DNA from: Chryseobacterium geocarposphaerae
Lineage (GTDB): Bacteria > Bacteroidota > Bacteroidia > Flavobacteriales > Weeksellaceae
DNA length: 64,000 nt
Assembly (NCBI RefSeq): GCF_002797535.1
Contig: NZ_PGFD01000004.1
Span: 124,001 to 188,000 of the forward strand
Direction of reading: 5' to 3'
Part shown: positions 1-9,575 of the stretch, in pieces
Position numbering within the stretch: position 1 is the first letter of the stretch
How the letters are laid out: each line of letters starts with the position of its first letter
Notes under the pieces: model-generated
The model's input: only the letters and a program-made list of their open reading frames with translations
What the model was told of the DNA's origin: nothing
Databases searched by the model: none
Made by a program: the position numbers and the translations under genes

Positions 1-360
1 ATCTGCTCGATGATGAGTGAGCTTGGTCGTGATAATGTAGTGGCATATGCTTCTGCAAAAGGCGGTCTTAAAATGCTTACTAAAAATCTGGCTACGGAAT
101 GGGCAAAACACAATATTCAGGTGAACGGAATCGGTCCCGGATATTTTGCAACTTCTCAGACAGAACCCATAAGAGTGGATGGGCACCCATTCAACGAATT
201 TATCATCAGCAGAACGCCGGAAGGAAGATGGGGAAATCCGGAAGACCTTGCAGGAACGGCTATTTTCTTAGCTTCGGAGGCAAGTAAGTTCATCAACGGA
301 CAGATTATTTACGTTGATGGCGGAATTCTTGCAACCATCGGAAAACCTGCTAATGAATAA
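1..360 (+). CDS. SDR-family oxidoreductase, C-terminal part (KduD/gluconate 5-dehydrogenase type)
   Basis: The gene is cut by the window start; reading is open from base 1. The visible part has the SDR catalytic Y-x-x-x-K (YASAKGG), the substrate-loop pattern IGPGYFATSQT and a C-terminal IYVDGG, as in 2-deoxy-D-gluconate 3-dehydrogenase or gluconate 5-dehydrogenase. It ends 18 bp before uxaC, so it is probably in the same operon. In this pathway it would interconvert keto-uronate or keto-gluconate intermediates with NAD(P)H. The exact substrate cannot be told from the fragment. Confidence 0.85.
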   Translation: MCSMMSELGRDNVVAYASAKGGLKMLTKNLATEWAKHNIQVNGIGPGYFATSQTEPIRVDGHPFNEFIISRTPEGRWGNPEDLAGTAIFLASEASKFINGQIIYVDGGILATIGKPANE

Positions 361-378
361 CAACAGAATCAGACTAGA

Positions 379-1776
379 ATGAAACCTTTTATTACAGATC
401 AATTTTTACTACAAAATAAATACGCCGAAGAATTATACTTCAATTACGCAGAAAAACAACCCATCATTGATTATCACAATCACTTGATTCCTAAAGATAT
501 AGCTGAAGACACTGTTTTCGAAAATATCTCTAAGGTTTGGATTGCAGGAGATCATTACAAATGGAGAGCGATGCGTACCATGGGCGTAAACGAAAAATTC
601 ATCACAGGAGATGCTTCAGACAAAGAAAAATTTGAAGCATGGGCAAAAACAGTTCCGTATACCTTAAGAAACCCTTTATATCACTGGACACATTTAGAAT
701 TGAAAAGATATTTCGGAATCGATGAATTGCTGAACGGAGACAATGCATCAGAAATCTACGAAAATATCTCATCTCAGCTTCAGACTCCTGAAAAATCAAC
801 AAAAGGTTTATTAAAAATGATGAACGTAGAATCTCTGTGCACAACAGAAGATCCTACAGATATTTTGAATTACCATCAGGATTTGGCGAAAAGTGACTTC
901 TCTATTAAAGTAAGTACGGCTTTCCGTCCTGATAAAGCAATTTTAATTGAAAACCACAACTTTGCAGATTATATTTCTAAACTAGGCGAATCTGCCGGAA
1001 TTGAAATTAATTCTTACCAGACGTTATGCGATGCTTTACTTAAAAGAATTGAATATTTCCATGAAAACGGATGCCGACTGTGCGACCACGGATTGAATAA
1101 CATTTCTTTCGAAGAAGCCTCAGATGCTGAAGTTGAAGCTATTTTCAATGATAAAATTTCAGGGAAAGTAATCGCTGAAAAGCAGGTAAATCAATTCAAA
1201 ACCGCTATTTTATTATTCTTGGGTGAAGCTTACCATAAATATGGCTGGGTTCAGCAGTTCCACTTAGGTGCTTTGAGGAATAATAACGAAAGAATGCACA
1301 GAATTCTTGGACCGGATACAGGTTGGGATTCTATCGGTGACTTCGTTCAGGCTGAAACGTTGTCTAAACTGTTAAACACGTTAGACGGAAAAGATAAATT
1401 AACAAAAACCATTTTATACAACTTAAATCCTGCCGACAACGAAATTTTCGCCACAATGATCGGGAATTTCAATGACGGAAGCATCAAAGGAAAAGTACAG
1501 TTCGGTTCAGGATGGTGGTTTTTAGACCAAAAAGACGGAATGATCAAGCAGATGAATGCCCTTTCAAACATGGGATTGATCAGCTGTTTCGTCGGAATGC
1601 TTACGGATTCCAGAAGTTTCCTTTCTTTCCCGAGACACGAATATTTCAGAAGAGTATTGTGTAATTTATTCGGTGAAGAAATGAAAAATGGTGAATTACC
1701 TGACGATATTGAGCATATTGGAAAAATAATTTCTGATATTTGTTATCATAATGCCAAAAATTATTTCGATTTTTAA
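379..1776 (+). CDS. uxaC: Glucuronate/galacturonate isomerase (uronate isomerase)
   Basis: The 465-aa product matches the usual length of UxaC. It converts D-glucuronate to D-fructuronate and D-galacturonate to D-tagaturonate in the cytoplasm. The metal-binding motif of this amidohydrolase-superfamily enzyme is visible near residue 33 (DYHNHL). Further family hallmarks are WTHLELKRYFGI, STAFRPDK, FHLGALRNNN and GMLTDSRSFLSFPRHEYFRR. The start follows the previous gene closely, and the other uronate genes downstream support the assignment. Confidence 0.95.
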   Translation: MKPFITDQFLLQNKYAEELYFNYAEKQPIIDYHNHLIPKDIAEDTVFENISKVWIAGDHYKWRAMRTMGVNEKFITGDASDKEKFEAWAKTVPYTLRNPLYHWTHLELKRYFGIDELLNGDNASEIYENISSQLQTPEKSTKGLLKMMNVESLCTTEDPTDILNYHQDLAKSDFSIKVSTAFRPDKAILIENHNFADYISKLGESAGIEINSYQTLCDALLKRIEYFHENGCRLCDHGLNNISFEEASDAEVEAIFNDKISGKVIAEKQVNQFKTAILLFLGEAYHKYGWVQQFHLGALRNNNERMHRILGPDTGWDSIGDFVQAETLSKLLNTLDGKDKLTKTILYNLNPADNEIFATMIGNFNDGSIKGKVQFGSGWWFLDQKDGMIKQMNALSNMGLISCFVGMLTDSRSFLSFPRHEYFRRVLCNLFGEEMKNGELPDDIEHIGKIISDICYHNAKNYFDF

Positions 1777-2132
1777 TTAAATAAAAACCCTCGCAAATTT
1801 TGCAGATGATTATGCTTTAACAAATATCTGCGTGATCTGTGTAATCTGCGAGAGATAAAAATAAAATTTTTAACCATTAAGGAAATTAAGAAGTTAAGCT
1901 TAATTAAGTAAAATCAAATTGATTTAAAAAGTTAAAAGCGAAGCTTGACTTAATTCTTCAAAACTCCTTAAATAAAATCTTAATGGTTAAAAAATAAGTA
2001 TCTGTAATAAGAAACTTCGAGATCTTAGCTAAGTGAAACGCCTTTGCGAACTTAAAAACATTTAGTAGTCAAAAAATCTTTGCGCACTTTGCGTTTAAAA
2101 ACAGATATAAATTAAGAACATTTGTAAAAAAA
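1777..2132. repeat. Intergenic region with dispersed inverted repeats
   Basis: This 356-bp gap has no convincing gene. It contains an imperfect inverted repeat at 1867-1994 whose ends read TTTTTAACCATTAAG and CTTAATGGTTAAAAA. It is followed at about 2010-2105 by a dispersed motif (GTGAAACGCCTTTGCGAACTTAAAA, split here as GTGAAACGCC and TTTGCGAACTT) that recurs near 5700 and 28550. The part at 1787-1855 (TCTGCGTGATC, TCTGCGAGA) resembles another short dispersed repeat. These are intergenic repeats that may also act as mRNA-stabilising or terminating hairpins inside the operon. Confidence 0.6.
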
Positions 2133-3140
2133 ATGAGCAACAAAATAGTCACATTCGGAGAAGTCATCATGCGACTTTCGCCACCCGGAAACAGAACCAT
2201 GAAGCAAAGCCATGAGATGGAATTCTTTTTCGGAGGAACAGAGCTTAATGTAGCGTCTTCATTGGCAACAATGGGCTGTAATGTACGACATATCAGCAGT
2301 GTTTCTGATGATTTTGTGGGCGAATCAGCATTGTCTTTCATCAAAAGTTTTGGGATTGATACTTCTTTCATCGGCAAAAACGAACATCCTTTAGGATTAT
2401 ACTTTTTGGAGGTGGGTTCATCAGTTCGTGCAAGCAGGATTGCTTATAACAGATTGAATGGTTCTTTTTCGAATATTCAGCCCGAAAATATTGACTGGAA
2501 AAAAGCTCTTGAAGGCTGTACGTATTTTCATTGGACAGGCATTAGTCCCGGAATTTCCAAAACGGCTTATGAAACCTTAAAAGAGGGTTTGCAAACGGCT
2601 CGTGAATCAGGAATTGAAGTGACAACTGATCCTGCTTACCGTTCCAATCTTTGGAAATATGGTAAAAATGGAAACGAAGTTTTAAAAGAACTGGTTTCTT
2701 ATTCCACCATTTTCATCGGAGGAGTAAATGAAATTAATGAGATTTTAGGAACTCAGTTTTCATCAGATAAAGAAGGCTTCTTGAAAGCTTGCCAAGAATT
2801 AAAACAACAATGTCCTTCCATTCATAAAATTTTCGATAAAATAAGAATCGGAGTTACGGCAAGCTCCCAGCAAACGCAGGGAAGAGCTTTTAGCAATGAT
2901 ACTTATTTTGAAACTGAACTTTTAGAAGTAAATCCTGTAGTTGACAGAATCGGGACAGGGGATGCTTTTGCAGCAGGATTAATCTATGGTTTAATCAATT
3001 TCGATGACGAAAAAGCATTGAATTTTGCTAACGCAGCTTGTGCAATAAAACATACCATTTTAGGTGACATTAATTACAGTAGTGTAGAGGATATTTTGGA
3101 AGTAATGCAGGGAAATTCGGGAGGAAGGATAAAAAGGTAG
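2133..3140 (+). CDS. kdgK: 2-keto-3-deoxygluconate kinase (PfkB family)
   Basis: This 335-aa carbohydrate kinase of the PfkB/ribokinase family phosphorylates 2-keto-3-deoxygluconate to KDPG. It has the N-terminal signature FFGGTELNVASSLATMG and the C-terminal PfkB signature with catalytic Asp in DRIGTGDAFAAGLIYG. It lies between uxaC and the KDPG aldolase gene, which is the expected order of reactions. A generic sugar kinase is possible, but context favours KdgK. Confidence 0.92.
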   Translation: MSNKIVTFGEVIMRLSPPGNRTMKQSHEMEFFFGGTELNVASSLATMGCNVRHISSVSDDFVGESALSFIKSFGIDTSFIGKNEHPLGLYFLEVGSSVRASRIAYNRLNGSFSNIQPENIDWKKALEGCTYFHWTGISPGISKTAYETLKEGLQTARESGIEVTTDPAYRSNLWKYGKNGNEVLKELVSYSTIFIGGVNEINEILGTQFSSDKEGFLKACQELKQQCPSIHKIFDKIRIGVTASSQQTQGRAFSNDTYFETELLEVNPVVDRIGTGDAFAAGLIYGLINFDDEKALNFANAACAIKHTILGDINYSSVEDILEVMQGNSGGRIKR

Positions 3141-3311
3141 TTTGCTTCTGGCTATTTGCTTTTTGCAACTTGCTTATCATTCAAAACTAAACGTTATGGA
3201 CTTGGTTAAGTGAAATGCTTTTGCGTTGAAAATAAAGACCTTGAGGTATAGTATACAAAGGATGGATTGAATTCCATCAAAAATTATTTTTAAACAAGAT
3301 AATTAAACAAA

Positions 3312-3971
3312 ATGACAAAAATTCAAACCGTTACCAACGCCATCATCAATCAGGGGATTTTACCTCTGTATTACAATGCTGATGAAACGGTAACTATAGA
3401 AATACTGAGATCACTTTACAAAGCCGGAATCCGTGCGGTGGAGTATACAAGCCGTGGGGAAGCTGCGTTACATAATTTCACCAAAATGGTAGAAGTTCGC
3501 AATGCAGAAATGCCAGAAATGCTTTTGGGAATAGGAACGATTAAAAATATTGCGCAAGCAGAAGAATATTATAAAGCAGGTGCAGATTTTTTCATCAGTC
3601 CGGGTTTTGTTGCCGAAGTAGCAGCATTTCTGATTCCAAAAGATATATTTTACAGTCCGGGTTGTATGACGCCGACTGAAATCATCACTGCGGAAGCTGC
3701 AGGAGTAACTTTCATTAAATTATTCCCTGGAAATGCTTTAGGGACAGGATTTATGAGTGCCATTAAAGATGTTTTTCCCAATCTGAAATTTATGCCGACT
3801 GGAGGAGTTGATACTACAAAGGAAAGCATTGAAAGCTGGTTCAAGGCAGGTGTTTCTGCTGTAGGAATGGGAAGTAAGCTGGTAAGCAAAGAGCTGATGC
3901 TTGCTAAAGATTATGTGACTATTGAAAATGAAACTAAAAAAGTGCTGGAAATTATTCAGACTTTAAAATAA
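3312..3971 (+). CDS. kdgA: KDPG/KHG aldolase
   Basis: The 219-aa class I aldolase cleaves 2-keto-3-deoxy-6-phosphogluconate to pyruvate and glyceraldehyde 3-phosphate. The Schiff-base lysine lies in VTFIKLFPGN. The phosphate-binding patterns GIGTIKN and FMPTGGVD are present. The preceding 170-bp gap carries a short palindrome, GTATAGTATAC, near 3246, of unknown role. It follows kdgK and precedes the transporter by 22 bp. Confidence 0.94.
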   Translation: MTKIQTVTNAIINQGILPLYYNADETVTIEILRSLYKAGIRAVEYTSRGEAALHNFTKMVEVRNAEMPEMLLGIGTIKNIAQAEEYYKAGADFFISPGFVAEVAAFLIPKDIFYSPGCMTPTEIITAEAAGVTFIKLFPGNALGTGFMSAIKDVFPNLKFMPTGGVDTTKESIESWFKAGVSAVGMGSKLVSKELMLAKDYVTIENETKKVLEIIQTLK

Positions 3972-3993
3972 CAACTCAATTCAAAAGATTAAT

Positions 3994-5526
3994 ATGAGTT
4001 CAGTTAAATCTATTAAACCAACGAATTTCAGATGGACCATCTGCGTATTGCTGTTCATTGCAACAACCATTAATTATCTGGATCGTCAGGTTTTATCGTT
4101 AACATGGAAAGATTTTATCGCCCCGGAATTTCACTGGAATAATAACGACTACGGAAATATCACGGCTCTCTTCTCGATTTTTTATGCGATAGGAATGCTT
4201 TTCGCTGGAAAATTTGTGGATTGGATGGACACTAAGAAAGGTTTCCTTTGGGCGATCGGGATCTGGTCTATTGGTGCTGTTTTACACGCTTTTTGCGGAA
4301 TTGCAACCTCAGGATTTCTTACCGGAAATTGGTTTGCGGGTTTTCACGGATCTAAAGAATTAATCGCAACGGTTTCCGATACGTCTGCCATCATCAGTAC
4401 AAGTGTATCATTATTTATTTTTGCCCGTTTTGTGTTGGCCATTGGTGAAGCTGGAAATTTCCCTGCAGCGATTAAAACTACGGCAGAATATTTTCCTAAA
4501 AAAGATAGGGCATTATCAACCAGTATCTGGAACGCAGGAGCAACAGTCGGAGCGTTGGCTGCACCTATTACAATTCCTTTCATTGCAAAATCAATGGGAT
4601 GGGAATGGGCTTTTATTATTATAGGAGCACTAGGATTTATATGGATGGGACTTTGGGTATTTTATTATAAAAAACCTCACGAGCATCATAAAGTTAACGA
4701 ACATGAACTAACCTATATCCAGCAGGATCATGAAGAGATCCCGGCCGAAGAAAATGTGGTACCGGCTGAAGAAAGAAAGTTCTCTTTCAAAGAATGTTTC
4801 AGTCACAGACAGACTTGGGCATTTGCCTTTGGTAAATTTATGACAGATGGAGTCTGGTGGTTCTTTCTATTCTGGACTCCGGCCTATTTAAGTTCGGTTT
4901 ATAAAATGGATTCCACACAAAGTGCATTCCCGCTATTCGTTCTTTACATGATCACCTTATTGTCAATCATCGGAGGGTGGCTTCCAAAATATTTTGTGGA
5001 AAAGAAGGGAATGAATGCCTATTCAGGAAGAATGAAAGCGATGTTAATCTTCGCGTTTTTCCCGCTATTGGCTTTATTAGCCCAGCCTTTAGGTTCAACA
5101 ACGTACTGGATTCCGGTTTTAATTATCGGTATTGCAGGTGCAGCGCATCAGGCCTGGTCGGCAAACATTTTCTCCACAGTTGGCGATATGTTCCCGAAAA
5201 AAGCGATTGCAACCATTACAGGAATCGGAGGTATGGCAGGTGGAATTGGCTCATTTATTATCAATAAATCTTCAGGTGTACTATTCGACCACGCTCACAA
5301 AGCTTGGTCAACGGTAGATGGAATACCCTTACTGGAAAAATATCCGCAATACATCAACGAAAGATTACCTGATGGATTCTTCGAGCAATTGGAAAAATCA
5401 GGAGCAGTCGTTGTAGATGGAATTGATAAGGGGTATATGATTATTTTCTCAATCTGTGCCGTAGCATACCTTATTGCATGGAGTGTAATGAAAACATTGG
5501 TTCCAAAATATAAAGTGATTAAATAA
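3994..5526 (+). CDS. MFS hexuronate transporter (ExuT-like)
   Basis: This 510-aa major facilitator protein has about 12 membrane segments. It belongs to the anion:cation symporter group: NYLDRQVLS in the first helix loop, ARFVLAIGEAGNFPAAIKTTAEYFPKKDRA after helix 4, and IWNAGATVGALAAP. It is predicted to import galacturonate/glucuronate with protons. A long charged loop around residues 235-265 separates the two halves. It sits 22 bp after kdgA. Substrate is inferred from the cluster. Confidence 0.9.
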   Translation: MSSVKSIKPTNFRWTICVLLFIATTINYLDRQVLSLTWKDFIAPEFHWNNNDYGNITALFSIFYAIGMLFAGKFVDWMDTKKGFLWAIGIWSIGAVLHAFCGIATSGFLTGNWFAGFHGSKELIATVSDTSAIISTSVSLFIFARFVLAIGEAGNFPAAIKTTAEYFPKKDRALSTSIWNAGATVGALAAPITIPFIAKSMGWEWAFIIIGALGFIWMGLWVFYYKKPHEHHKVNEHELTYIQQDHEEIPAEENVVPAEERKFSFKECFSHRQTWAFAFGKFMTDGVWWFFLFWTPAYLSSVYKMDSTQSAFPLFVLYMITLLSIIGGWLPKYFVEKKGMNAYSGRMKAMLIFAFFPLLALLAQPLGSTTYWIPVLIIGIAGAAHQAWSANIFSTVGDMFPKKAIATITGIGGMAGGIGSFIINKSSGVLFDHAHKAWSTVDGIPLLEKYPQYINERLPDGFFEQLEKSGAVVVDGIDKGYMIIFSICAVAYLIAWSVMKTLVPKYKVIK

Positions 5527-5817
5527 TTTTAAACCATTAAGAATATTTAAGGCGTTAAGAACTATTAAGAATTTGCAAGCAAATTAAAGGCACGAGCTTA
5601 AGAAATTTATTTCTCTAAAATCATCTTAATTCCTTAATAAAAATCTTAATGATTTAAATCAATATAGAAAGTAAATTGAATTAAAACTTTGTGGTCTTAT
5701 TTAAGTGAAATCGAAGATTCGACGTAGGCCTTTGCGAACTTAAAAATACACATCAAATTTTAAAAAGAAATCTTAGCGTCCTTAGCGTTTAAAAACAACG
5801 CAACAATATTAGAAAAG
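5527..5817. repeat. Intergenic repeat block
   Basis: The block resembles the one at 1777-2132. An imperfect inverted repeat spans about 5530-5660 (AACCATTAAG at one end, CTTAATGATTTAA at the other). After it comes the dispersed GTGAAA...TTTGCGAACTTAAAAA motif at 5700-5755 and CTTAGCG...TTAGCGTTTAAAAACA just before uxaB. No gene or obvious promoter with both elements is seen. Confidence 0.55.
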
Positions 5818-7281
5818 ATGGAAAATCAGATAAAACAAAAATTAAGTCGTGAATTAAACAATTCTCAGGAAAAGCTTCCCATCAAAATCGTACAGTTTGG
5901 TGGCGGAAATTTTATGAGAGGATTCACAGATTATGTGATTGATAAATTAAACAAAGAAGCGGGGTTCAATGCGGGAATTGTAAACGTACAGCCCACTCCA
6001 AATGGTTCGGTTCATAAACTGGAGGAGCAGGATAATTTATATACGCTTTTCACAAGAGGAATTAAAAAAGGAGAAATTATCGATGAAAAACAGGTGATTT
6101 CTGCCATACAGAAATCGATTAATCCTTATACAAACTATGATGAGTTTCTGGCACTGGCAAAAGAAGAAGAATTAGAATTTATCTTTTCCAATACAACAGA
6201 AACAGGAATTGCTTATGACGAAATTGAAAATAATTATCAAGGGCCACACAAAAATTTCCCTGCGAAATTAACGGTTTTATTGTACGAAAGATTTAAGCAA
6301 TTCAACGGAGCTGCTGACAAAGGCTTAAGAATTATTCCTTGTGAACTTATTGAAGATAATGCATTTGTTCTAAGAGATATCACTATTAAATATGCACAGC
6401 TATGGAATTTAGGAGATGAATTTGTGCAATGGATTACACAAAATAATTATTTCCATAATACGCTGGTTGATAGAATTGTACCAGGTTATCCGAAAGACGA
6501 TGTTGAATCTTATGAGAATCAGCTTGATTATGAAGACCAGATGATGGTTGTTTCTGAAACATTCCTGCTTTGGGTGATTCAGGATGCCGGTAATTTAAAG
6601 ACAAGAATTCCTTTTGATCAGATTAACGAGCAGATTTTAGTGGTTGATGATATTCAGCCGTACCGATTAAGGAAAGTAAGAATTCTGAATGGAGGCCACA
6701 CCTTAATGTTGGCTCCGGCAGTTTTATCAGGTAAAGAAACGGTAAAAGAATCCATCTATGATGCTTTTATAGGTAAATTTTTAAGTGAAACCATTTTCAA
6801 TGAAGTTAATCCAACCTTAGGATTAGATATAAACGAATTGAAAGAGTTTGCGGAGGAAGTTTTTGACAGATTCAGAAATCCTTTCATCAAACATTATCAG
6901 GCAAGCATCGCTTTGTATTTTGTTTCAAAATTTAAAGTGAGAGTTCTTCCGAGCCTATTGGGATATATTGAAATTAATAAAAAATTACCGCTGAATTTAA
7001 CGTTCTCTTTGGCGAGTTTAATCAGATTCTATCAGGGAAGTTTTGGTGAAAGATCCTTACCAATCAATGATGAAGAAGCTATTGTTGCTAAATTCAAAGA
7101 GATTTGGGCGAACGAAGATTACGAAAAGGTTGTGGAATTATCATTAAGTGAAACAACTTTTTGGGAAACAGACCTCACTAAGGTTGAAGGCCTTAAGGAT
7201 GCAGTAGTAAAAGCTTTGTGGGAAATAGACCGTAATGGCGTGGAAACTGCATATAACAACTTTATACAATTTTATTCTTAG
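5818..7281 (+). CDS. uxaB: Tagaturonate reductase
   Basis: The 487-aa product is a polyol-type long-chain dehydrogenase that reduces D-tagaturonate to D-altronate with NADH. The N-terminal dinucleotide site reads IVQFGGGNFMRGF. Later family motifs are SNTTETGIAY, PCELIEDNA and the catalytic-region RKVRILNGGHT. It is 6 bp upstream of uxaA, so the two are translated together. It could also accept fructuronate (UxuB-like), but its pairing with altronate dehydratase supports UxaB. Confidence 0.93.
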   Translation: MENQIKQKLSRELNNSQEKLPIKIVQFGGGNFMRGFTDYVIDKLNKEAGFNAGIVNVQPTPNGSVHKLEEQDNLYTLFTRGIKKGEIIDEKQVISAIQKSINPYTNYDEFLALAKEEELEFIFSNTTETGIAYDEIENNYQGPHKNFPAKLTVLLYERFKQFNGAADKGLRIIPCELIEDNAFVLRDITIKYAQLWNLGDEFVQWITQNNYFHNTLVDRIVPGYPKDDVESYENQLDYEDQMMVVSETFLLWVIQDAGNLKTRIPFDQINEQILVVDDIQPYRLRKVRILNGGHTLMLAPAVLSGKETVKESIYDAFIGKFLSETIFNEVNPTLGLDINELKEFAEEVFDRFRNPFIKHYQASIALYFVSKFKVRVLPSLLGYIEINKKLPLNLTFSLASLIRFYQGSFGERSLPINDEEAIVAKFKEIWANEDYEKVVELSLSETTFWETDLTKVEGLKDAVVKALWEIDRNGVETAYNNFIQFYS

Positions 7282-7287
7282 GAAATC

Positions 7288-8907
7288 ATGCAAAAGAAAG
7301 TACTGAAAGTAAATCCTAAAGACAATGTTATCGTAGCATTGCAGGATTTGCATGCAGGAGAGTCGGTACATCTTGACGGTGCAGATTACACGATTCTCAA
7401 AGATATAAAAGCAAAACACAAATTCGCTGCTTTAGATTTTAAAGATGGTGACCACATCATTATGTATGGGGTAATTGTAGGAAAGGCAAATCAGCCGATC
7501 AAAAAAGGCGAAGTAATCACTACCGAAAATGTAAAGCACCAAAGTGCAAAAGTAGAAGGAAAAACGGCTACTTTAGGCTGGACTCCTCCTAATGTAGAGA
7601 AATGGAAAGACCGTACCTTTATGGGGTATCACCGCGAAGACGGACAAGTGGGTACTGAAAACGTATGGCTGTTTTTTCCTTTGGTATTCTGTGAAAACAA
7701 GAATATTGAAACCCTGAAAGATATTTTTGAAAAAGAATTACTGCATGATAAAGCAAGCAAACATCAACTGTTATTAAGGTCGTTATTGAATGGTGGAACC
7801 GATGCTGATGTTGCAGTGGAAGAGGAAGAACAGGATACAAGAATATTTAAAAATATCGATGTAAGATTCATTACCCATCAAGGCGGTTGTGGCGGAATTC
7901 GTCAGGATGCCGAAGCATTGGGAAGATTATTTGCAGGATATGTGAACAATCCGAATGTTGCCGGTGCTACGGTTCTCAGCTTAGGCTGTCAGAATCTTCA
8001 GGTGCAGATTTTTATGGATGCGCTTCACGCGCTGGCTCCAAATAATAAAAAGCCAATTGTTGTTTACGAACAGCAAAAGTCGGGTACCATAGATGAAATG
8101 CTTACCGGGGTTATTAAAGATTCTTATGAGGGTATTAAGAAAGCAAACGAAATAGAAAGAAAACCTGCATCCATCACTAAACTGAATATTGGTTTGGAAT
8201 GTGGTGGTTCGGATGGTTTTTCCGGAATTTCGGCAAATCCTGTTTTAGGTGAAGTTTCCGATATTATGTCTGCAGTAGGAGGAACAACTATGCTTGCTGA
8301 ATTTCCGGAGCTTTGCGGGGTAGAGCAGGAGCTGGTTAACCGTTGTGTGAATGATGAAGATGGAATAAAGTTCCTTAAGCTAATGAAAGATTTTGAAAAG
8401 TCTGTTGTAGCAGCAGGATCAGGTTTTGATATGAATCCATCGCCCGGAAATATCAAAGACGGTTTAATTACCGATGCGATGAAATCTGCAGGTGCTGCTA
8501 AAAAAGGCGGTGCTGCACCGATTGTGGAAGTTCTTGATTTTACAGAATATGCTACGAAGCCTGGACTTAATCTTTTGTGTACACCAGGAAATGATGCCGA
8601 ATGTACAACAGCTTTAGCAGGATCAGGTGCTACTATTGTACTTTTTACAACAGGTCTTGGAACGCCGATGGGAAATCCGATTTCTCCGGTCGTTAAAATT
8701 TCTTCTAATTCTGTTTTGGCAGATAGAATGCCGGATATTATAGATTTTAATGCTGGTACTGTAATCACCGGAGAAAAAACAATTCCGGAAGCTGCAGACG
8801 AACTTCTTGAATTTATAATCAAAGTAGCAAGCGGCGAGGTAAAAACCAAAGCTGACCAACTTAATCAGAATGACTTCATTCCATGGAGACGAGGTGTCTC
8901 ACTGTAG
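7288..8907 (+). CDS. uxaA: Altronate dehydratase
   Basis: The 539-aa protein dehydrates D-altronate to 2-keto-3-deoxygluconate, the substrate of KdgK. The N-terminal SAF domain (about residues 1-95) is followed by the main domain with GYHREDGQVGTEN, ITHQGGCGGIRQD, ECGGSDGFSGISANP and TTGLGTPMGNP. The cysteines of these motifs bind iron. It ends the catabolic operon and is followed by a strong terminator. Confidence 0.95.
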   Translation: MQKKVLKVNPKDNVIVALQDLHAGESVHLDGADYTILKDIKAKHKFAALDFKDGDHIIMYGVIVGKANQPIKKGEVITTENVKHQSAKVEGKTATLGWTPPNVEKWKDRTFMGYHREDGQVGTENVWLFFPLVFCENKNIETLKDIFEKELLHDKASKHQLLLRSLLNGGTDADVAVEEEEQDTRIFKNIDVRFITHQGGCGGIRQDAEALGRLFAGYVNNPNVAGATVLSLGCQNLQVQIFMDALHALAPNNKKPIVVYEQQKSGTIDEMLTGVIKDSYEGIKKANEIERKPASITKLNIGLECGGSDGFSGISANPVLGEVSDIMSAVGGTTMLAEFPELCGVEQELVNRCVNDEDGIKFLKLMKDFEKSVVAAGSGFDMNPSPGNIKDGLITDAMKSAGAAKKGGAAPIVEVLDFTEYATKPGLNLLCTPGNDAECTTALAGSGATIVLFTTGLGTPMGNPISPVVKISSNSVLADRMPDIIDFNAGTVITGEKTIPEAADELLEFIIKVASGEVKTKADQLNQNDFIPWRRGVSL

Positions 8908-8936
8908 TGGATTATTATATTAAATATTAGGGTTGA

Positions 8937-8972
8937 AAATGCTTCTTACGCTTTTGTAAGGAGCATTTTCTT
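8937..8972 (+). terminator. Rho-independent terminator after uxaA
   Basis: AAAATGCTTCTTACGC and its imperfect complement GTAAGGAGCATTTTC form a hairpin followed by T-rich sequence, about 30 bp after the uxaA stop. Confidence 0.75.
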
Positions 8973-9125
8973 TTTGATAAGTAAAGAATTTCATAAAATC
9001 GCATATAAAACTACGGTATATCGTTAATTTAAATATTAAGAATTTCACTAAGTTATTGATAGTTAGTGTTTTGTGATTCACGCATAGTTGTTGGTAACAC
9101 ATATTTATATTTTTAAATAATAATT

Positions 9126-9512
9126 ATGAGTACTAAAGAATTTAAAACGTTTAATATGCCTTGGGAAAAGGTATATGGATATGTACAATCTGTAAAAAAT
9201 GGTAATACAGTATGGATTTCTGGACAGTTGGGGCACGACATGGATGGAAATCTTACAGACGGGATGGAAAACCAGTTCAGGCAGTCGTACAGGAATATTG
9301 AAAAGCTTTTAGCTGAATATGAAATGGGCGCTGGAAATGTTGTGGAAGAAGTAATTTATGTGACAGATATGAAAGAAGGTTTCGAAAGCAGAAAAATAAC
9401 AGGGAAAGAATTTTATGGTGAAGAATGTATTGTGGCAAGTACCATTATAGGAGTAACAGAATTGGCACTTCCAGGTCAGAAAGTAGAAATTAAAATTGTT
9501 GCTAAAAGTTAA
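9126..9512 (+). CDS. RidA family protein (enamine/imine deaminase-like)
   Basis: This 128-aa protein has the YjgF/YER057c/UK114 fold pattern. VWISGQLGHD near residue 30 and NIEKLLAEYEMG-NVVEEVIYVTDM in the middle are typical. RidA proteins hydrolyse reactive enamines. The canonical arginine motif near the C terminus (R-x-x-V) is replaced by ECIVASTIIGVTELALPGQKVEI, so this is probably a non-archetypal subgroup. It has its own gap of 218 bp after uxaA and is followed by a hairpin shared with the LacI gene. Confidence 0.8.
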   Translation: MSTKEFKTFNMPWEKVYGYVQSVKNGNTVWISGQLGHDMDGNLTDGMENQFRQSYRNIEKLLAEYEMGAGNVVEEVIYVTDMKEGFESRKITGKEFYGEECIVASTIIGVTELALPGQKVEIKIVAKS

Positions 9513-9527
9513 CTTCGCAGATTAAAC

Positions 9528-9566
9528 ACAGAATCCGCAAAATTGTAAATCTTGCGGATTCTGTAA
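9528..9566. terminator. Bidirectional terminator between RidA and LacI genes
   Basis: ACAGAATCCGCAA pairs perfectly with TTGCGGATTCTGT around a short AT loop. It sits between the convergent ends of the RidA gene (+) and the LacI-family gene (-). Confidence 0.8.
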
Positions 9567-9575
9567 TTATTAGAA

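Noticed and set aside
8124..8849. 241-aa ORF on the minus strand
   Set aside because: It lies wholly inside uxaA and is a shadow of its codon usage.
1..8907. Complete glucuronate branch (uxuA/uxuB) in this cluster
   Set aside because: Only the tagaturonate/altronate branch (uxaB, uxaA) is seen; the fructuronate enzymes may lie outside the window, so no claim is made.
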